Origin: Callorhinus ursinus
Taxonomy: Eukaryota > Chordata > Mammalia > Carnivora > Otariidae
Direction: 5' to 3'
DNA length: 64,000 nucleotides
Assembly (NCBI RefSeq): GCF_003265705.1
Contig: NW_020312903.1
Location: forward strand, 23,314,194-23,378,193
A program made the position numbers and the translations under genes. This document shows, one piece after another, positions 59,136 through 64,000 of the stretch. The first letter of the stretch is position 1; each line of letters opens with the position of its first letter. The notes beneath the pieces were generated by a model. That model did not search any database. It had not been told where the DNA came from and saw nothing but the letters and a program-made list of their open reading frames with translations.

Positions 59136-60316
59136 CTCATTGACTTCTTTCTAATAGTGTCAGTTCAATAGGGACTTAGGATGTAATTCAATAAGGAGAT
59201 GTAGAGGTCTCCACTTATCTGTCCTCATCACAGATTAGATTTCAAAGTATCTGGAAATCTGCAAAATGGATAGATTAGGCTTCCTGTTAAACATAACAGA
59301 CAGAATACACATGTTTACCTCTATTCCCTCAAGTAATTTTACTAAAACAAAAATAAAGTAAACCAGTCACAACAAAGAGGATGGAAGATGAGAACAAAAT
59401 GTTGGAAGATGGAAGATGGGAAACAGACATTAGCAGAGCAGGGAAAGGTGACTTCCAACCACCTGCAAGAGACAAAGCTGACAAGAAGTAATCCTTTTTG
59501 TCCGGAAGAAAGCTCAGAAATTGGAGGCAGAAGCACGTACTTCCGAAAACAGAAGAAGGTGGTGAAAACAGAAGAATTAGTTGAAAATCTGTGTGAGGAA
59601 CAGTTAGATTCTCAAGTCCCTTCTCTAAGGCCCAGGAGCAAGGAGGCTGTCTCTCCTGATCCTGCCAGAGAACCGGAAGTTCACACTCCGTGGTTGTTGA
59701 ATCACGAATGTACTGAACTTGCGTACACCAGGAATATTGAGCATAGGTATGGGGTAAAACCTGCATATTGAGTAATGAGACTTCCCAAGTCTTCTTTCCC
59801 TACTTGGCACCTGAAAAGGTTGCCAACTGGCAATACAGGCAGAAACAAAATTTCTCTCAGGGAAACTGTTCTGGACAAGAGAAAAGTCCCATAGATGCTG
59901 ACATTTGACACATGCCTCCACAAAATGCCTGGGTCCAAACATCAGCCTCCTAAATGAGGACCATCAGTCCACAAGCTCTGCCTTTTCACAAAAGAGCATC
60001 CAGGCAGCTTTTCAGCACTACGGTCTTAAATATGAATGAATGGCAGACGGAGGAGGAAATCCTCTAACTCAAAAGATGAAGACTAAAGGAATCAAAAAGA
60101 AAAAAAGGAACATATAGATAAGAGACAGAGTGCAGGACCAGCAGAATAAAAGTTAAAAAAAATTTCCTTAGGGAGAGAAAAGATGGTGAATCTACACAAG
60201 AACAGGATGATATGGAAAAAGAACACTTCAAGAATAAGAAACAAATCTTACCAAAAAAATGGTGGCAGAAATAGAAAATTTGATAGAAAAGTTGGCATAT
60301 AAGATGAAGAAAATTT

Positions 60317-60516
60317 GGGGACACCTGGGTGGCTCAGTCAGTTAAGCGGCTGCCTTCAGCTCAGGTCATGGTCCCAGGGTCCTGGGATCAAGCCCCACAT
60401 CCGGCTCCCTGCTCAGTGGAGAGCCTGCTTCTCCCTCTCCCTCTGCCTGCCACTCTGCCTACTTGAGCTCTCTCTCTTTCTCTCTGTCAAATAAATGAAT
60501 AAAATCTTAAAAAAAA
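60317..60516 (+). mobile_element. SINEC, full-length, nested in L1
   Basis: ggggacacctgggtggctcag, ctctgcctgccactctgcc module, tail aataaatgaataaaatctta. TSD aagatgaagaaaattt at 60,301-60,316 and 60,517-60,532. Confidence 0.96.
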
Positions 60517-60900
60517 AAGATGAAGAAAATTTCACTGAAAGTAGAAAAACATGCCAAAGAGATGGAAACTAGGAGAGAAAAGATTAAACACTGGAGAATG
60601 TTTAGAAGTCCAACATTTATTTAACAGAAGTTCTAGAGAGAACAGAGAAAATTGAAGAGAAGAATTACCAAAGGTATAGGATAAAGAAGTTTCCCAGCTA
60701 AAGGGCAGATGGCCGACTGAAAGGGCCCACTGAGTGCCAATATAATAATGAAGAAAGGCTAAATCAGGGTAAATCCAAGATATTCCAGAAGATCTGGGGA
60801 AGACGTTCCAGAAACTTCCAGAGAGAAAATACAAAGGAATCAGAATGCCATTGGTCTTCTCAGCATCAACTATGGAAAACTAGAAGACAATATAGTGAAC

Positions 60901-61107
60901 TTTTTTTTTCTTTTTTGTTAAGAGAGAGAGAAAGAGACAGAGTGTGTGTGTGTGGCGGGGGGGGGGCAGAGGGAGAGGGAGAGAATCTAGTGCAGACTCC
61001 CTGCTGAACATGGAGCCCCTCACAGGACTCCATCTCACAACCCTGAGATCATGACCTGAGACAAAATCAAGAGTTGGATGTCCAACCAATTGAGCCACCA
61101 GGTACCA
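60901..61107 (-). mobile_element. SINEC, diverged, nested in L1
   Basis: T-rich tail, purine body with (TG)n at 60,943-60,953 and a G-run, ending ttgagccaccaggtacca. TSD not resolved. Confidence 0.85.
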
Positions 61108-61624
61108 CATGACACCTTTAACATTATGAAGGAAAGTGATTTCTAACCTAGAGTTCCATGCCCCACCAAACTGTTGAGTGTGAAGATAAATTAAAAATGT
61201 TTTCCAACATACAAGGTCTTCAAGAATATGAAATCCTATCTCCAGAATAAACTGAAGATGTACTCCACTGAAATGATGGGGGTAGAAAGGAAAGAGGACA
61301 ATATGGGATTCAGGAAACAAGAGGTTTGCATAGGAAATGATTCCCAGGATGTTAGGGAAACATAATCCTAGGATGACCACAGAGCCATGAGTCTTAAAAT
61401 CAACCCAGATCACACCCGGGGATGGAGGACTCCAAGAGAGATATCTCCAAGAAAAAGAAATAGAACTGATAGGTTACATGATATGATTAATTACACTGGG
61501 AGGAGGAAAGTTTGGGTTTCAATTTGTGACTGCTATATGGAATATGATGAAATGATTTTAAAAATCGCAAGTTTTACCTGTGGAAGAAAAGTAAATAACT
61601 GTGTAAAAAGACAAAAGTTGTAAA

Positions 61625-62280
61625 AATGCAATCATAGTACACTGCATGGCTCAGCTGTGAACAATATTTGCATAGTCTTAACACAACAAACATTAAATGT
61701 TTATTTAATAAAATTGTAATATAAATACAGCAGGAGTTTAGGAATAAGAAAAGTATACGTGTAGTTAGTATAAGAGAGCTACATTTTCTTTTTCTCTATT
61801 AGAAAGTCAAAAAAGTATGTCTAAAAATGAAGAAATCAAGAAGGTGCTAAGGCTATTAAAATTAATATGGTGATTTATAGTAGCAGAAATAGATATAAAA
61901 ATTTAAAATCTTGGGTAGGGTTTTGGGAGTGGGAAGGCTAGGCAGGGGATTATTGTCTTTTGTAATAATCCTTGCAGAACTAAAGTATTTACCTTCTAAA
62001 ACTATGTACATCTATTATTTTGATTTTAGAGGGTGAATTGCGTATGTTCCAGAAATATTTGCATTGAAGGCACAATAGCTATTCCTCAATATCCTATTAA
62101 TTATTTCAACACATGCAAATCGGCTATTTCGCATCATAGCTAATCCACTGCCTTGAAAACATGAAGACTTAACATTTAGAATGAGTTTCATTCAGATATA
62201 TTACAATGAATCTCTTTGTTAGCATCATCATATTTCCCTTTATTATTTAAGAGCAAGTGTATCACCGAAATTAGTTATTT
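61625..62280. other. Unique AT-rich sequence, nothing recognised
   Basis: No gene or clear repeat. Confidence 0.4.
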
Positions 62281-62287
62281 TAGGGCT

Positions 62288-62487
62288 AGCTCAGTTCTCA
62301 ACTGGGGAAGATTTTCCCCTCCAGGGAACATGTGGCAAAGTCACAACTGGGGGTTGGGGGCAACTACTGATATCTAGTGGCTACAAGCCAAGGATGCTGC
62401 TAAGCATCCTACAATGGACAGGACAAACCCCCAAGAATTACCAAGTCCCCAACGTCAACAGTGCCATGGTTGAGAAACAATGCTCTG
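62288..62487 (+). mobile_element. MER5A hAT-Charlie MITE
   Basis: Nearly complete: ctcagttctcaactggggaag, gtggcaaagtcacaactgg, tatctagtggctacaagcc, gatgctgctaagcatcctac, and terminal catggttgagaaacaatg complementary to the start. Confidence 0.88.
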
Positions 62488-62774
62488 AGTCTTTGAGGAT
62501 TATTTCATCAGAATGCTAAACATAAAGATTGATGATACGCAAACATTTTGTAATTTAGGACTGACTCAGCTAAATATCTTGGTGCAGTGCTGGAAGCAGT
62601 CTGGCTGTGAAATACATCTTTGGAAATGAGAATGGTAAGGCAAAGACAAAAGGTATAATAAATGATAACAATAATAATACACAGTGCTTTGTACCTCAAT
62701 AATCTCTTTCATCCATAGTTCCTAGGGCATTTATAGACTAATAATAACTACTCTGGTTCTCATATACTACCTTT

Positions 62775-62960
62775 TATCCAAGGATCTCAGGCACCTTCAC
62801 AACACTCTCACAATGTAGGAAGTATCATTATCCCCATTTTATATGTAAGTAAACAGAGGCCCCAAAGTTAAGCAACTTGCCCAAAGCCACAGGAGTCAGT
62901 AGTAGCCAATTCCTGAGTCAGAGCCTATGAATACTGAGAACTGGTCCAAAAGTGCAGTGA
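62775..62960 (-). mobile_element. MIR SINE remnant
   Basis: attatccccattttatatg, aagtaaacagaggccccaaag, aagcaacttgcccaaagcc. Confidence 0.75.
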
Positions 62961-62999
62961 TAAATTTGTGACGTAAGCGTTATTCTAGTTCATTCTGTC

Positions 63000-64000
63000 T
63001 ATAATTTTCAAATTAATATTGTATATTCAGTACCTTTACTGTTTGGCCTGCCTTCTCTCCCTCCACACCCCTCCCCAACTTCTTAGAGACCAAAAACTGT
63101 TTGATATCCTATTAATAAAAGGGTTATTTACTGAGTGTCTTCCTTGAACCAAGCACACAGTGTCAATTCTTAGGATAGCTTAAAAATATATGCTGTTGTT
63201 GCTGATTTGATAGTAAAGAAAGCTGAGTTTCAGAGAATTTAAACACCCGGGAGATCTCGCAGCTACTTAAGAACTTGGATTCAGGCACACTGTATCCGCT
63301 TTCTACTGTACCCCGCAGCCCCTCCAGGTGAAAATCCTTTGGTAAGTTACAAAGCATTAATGTGAATCTATTTAATGCCTAACCCTCCTACTACCCCCTT
63401 AAAACTCAGAAAACAAAACACTCTAGTGAGTCTGTAATTGAGGAATTTCAGGTGGCACACCCAGGATGGTACCAGCTAGGCTCAGCCTTTGAAACCAGTT
63501 CCCAAAGAAGGCCTTTAATTTTCTAAGGATTTTTCCAGAGCTCCCTCCCTGCTACCCACGCGTTCACCCCAACAGCCAGACCCAGGACGGGAACTGTGTG
63601 ACTTTCCCTCCGAGAAATAAATAGCATGTGAATCACTTTCTCCCAATCTCATTCTTGTGGCAGGCACACACTGACTGCTCACCCACCATGTGCCACCTGG
63701 GCAAAACAGGAATACTAAGTAGGTAGAAAGATTTATGTTAGGTAAGAGTGTGACTCAGGGCTCGCCTACTTTTTTTTTTTTTTTTAACAAAGTGGTGACC
63801 TGGCAATTGTAGCCTGTGACCATGATGTGCCCCGGCACCACTTGTAATATAGCGAGGTTTGTCTCCTCAGGTGCATGATGGTGGCAGTTCACCCAGCCCT
63901 GATCCAGAAATGTTAGATGACTTGCATCTGAGGATAAGATATACCCTTATGACACGTTTAAGGATGGAAAAAGAGAGTCAATCACCGCCCCACGTCGCAT
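63000..64000. other. Unique sequence, nothing recognised
   Basis: Only a weak MIR-like trace at 63,120-63,350 and a T-run at 63,769-63,785. No gene seen up to the window end. Confidence 0.4.

Larger units (their letters stand above)
59330..61620 (+). mobile_element. Old L1M-type 5' region remnant, with nested SINECs
   Basis: The most recognisable part is 60,700-61,330: actgaaagggcccactgagtg, cttccagagagaaaatacaaa, ggaaaactagaagacaatat, ctaacctagagttccatgcc, ggtcttcaagaatatgaaatc, in the order of an L1M 5' region. 59,388-59,771 keeps a 127-codon ORF with no functional motif, which I treat as incidental. Left boundary uncertain. Confidence 0.55.

Noticed and set aside
59388..59771. 127-codon ORF
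   Set aside because: No recognised domain and overlapping opposite-strand ORFs; lies next to L1 5'-region-like sequence.

Overview
The window is mammalian nuclear DNA from a caniform carnivore. Nearly forty copies of the carnivore tRNA-Lys-derived SINE (SINEC) carry the diagnostic head gcctgggtggctcag and tail aataaataaaatctt. The copies match the arctoid type (bear, pinniped, mustelid) better than the dog SINEC_Cf type as I remember it; the species cannot be resolved here. Base composition is AT-rich and the ORFs are short. I see no intact protein-coding gene, no rRNA, no functional tRNA, no CRISPR array and no bacterial or phage feature. The window is a gene-poor, repeat-rich intergenic or intronic stretch.

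Layout. 1-1560: AT-rich sequence ending in clustered AATAAA signals, possibly the distal 3'UTR of a plus-strand gene lying upstream. 1.6-9.5 kb: mostly old unique sequence with MIR, L2 and MER20 remnants and several SINECs, one with an L1 3' end nested in its tail. 9.6-14.6 kb: an old L1 split by a younger, internally deleted L1, which itself received two SINECs and a processed pseudogene of ribosomal protein L27a (RPL27A). 13.8-15.9 kb: a near-identical inverted duplication of about 0.2 kb. 16.0-18.0 kb: a MaLR-type LTR and antisense L1. 18,047-25,086: an essentially full-length (7 kb) antisense carnivore L1 with recognisable 5'UTR, ORF1 and ORF2, both ORFs broken, inserted into a MaLR-like LTR with a target-site duplication (TSD). 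25.3-45 kb: alternating L2, MIR and L1 remnants with many SINECs, simple repeats and a perfect CTCF-type core motif at 33,427. 46.4-49.7 kb: an old plus-strand L1 hit by seven SINECs. 49.9-51.3 kb: an L2 with a twin-priming (inverted) young L1 insertion. 52-64 kb: MIR, L1, MaLR, MER5A and L2 remnants, SINECs, and repeat-free stretches.

There is no gene system acting together here. The biology is the history of retrotransposition: L1 supplied the machinery that mobilised the SINECs and the RPL27A retrocopy, and insertion order can be read from nesting and TSDs. I found no evidence of a new biological system. The observations most worth checking are the apparently intron-retaining RPL27A retrocopy, the inverted duplication at 13.8/15.7 kb, and a few composite SINE insertions flanked by a single TSD. 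Family names were assigned by recognition, without a RepeatMasker run.
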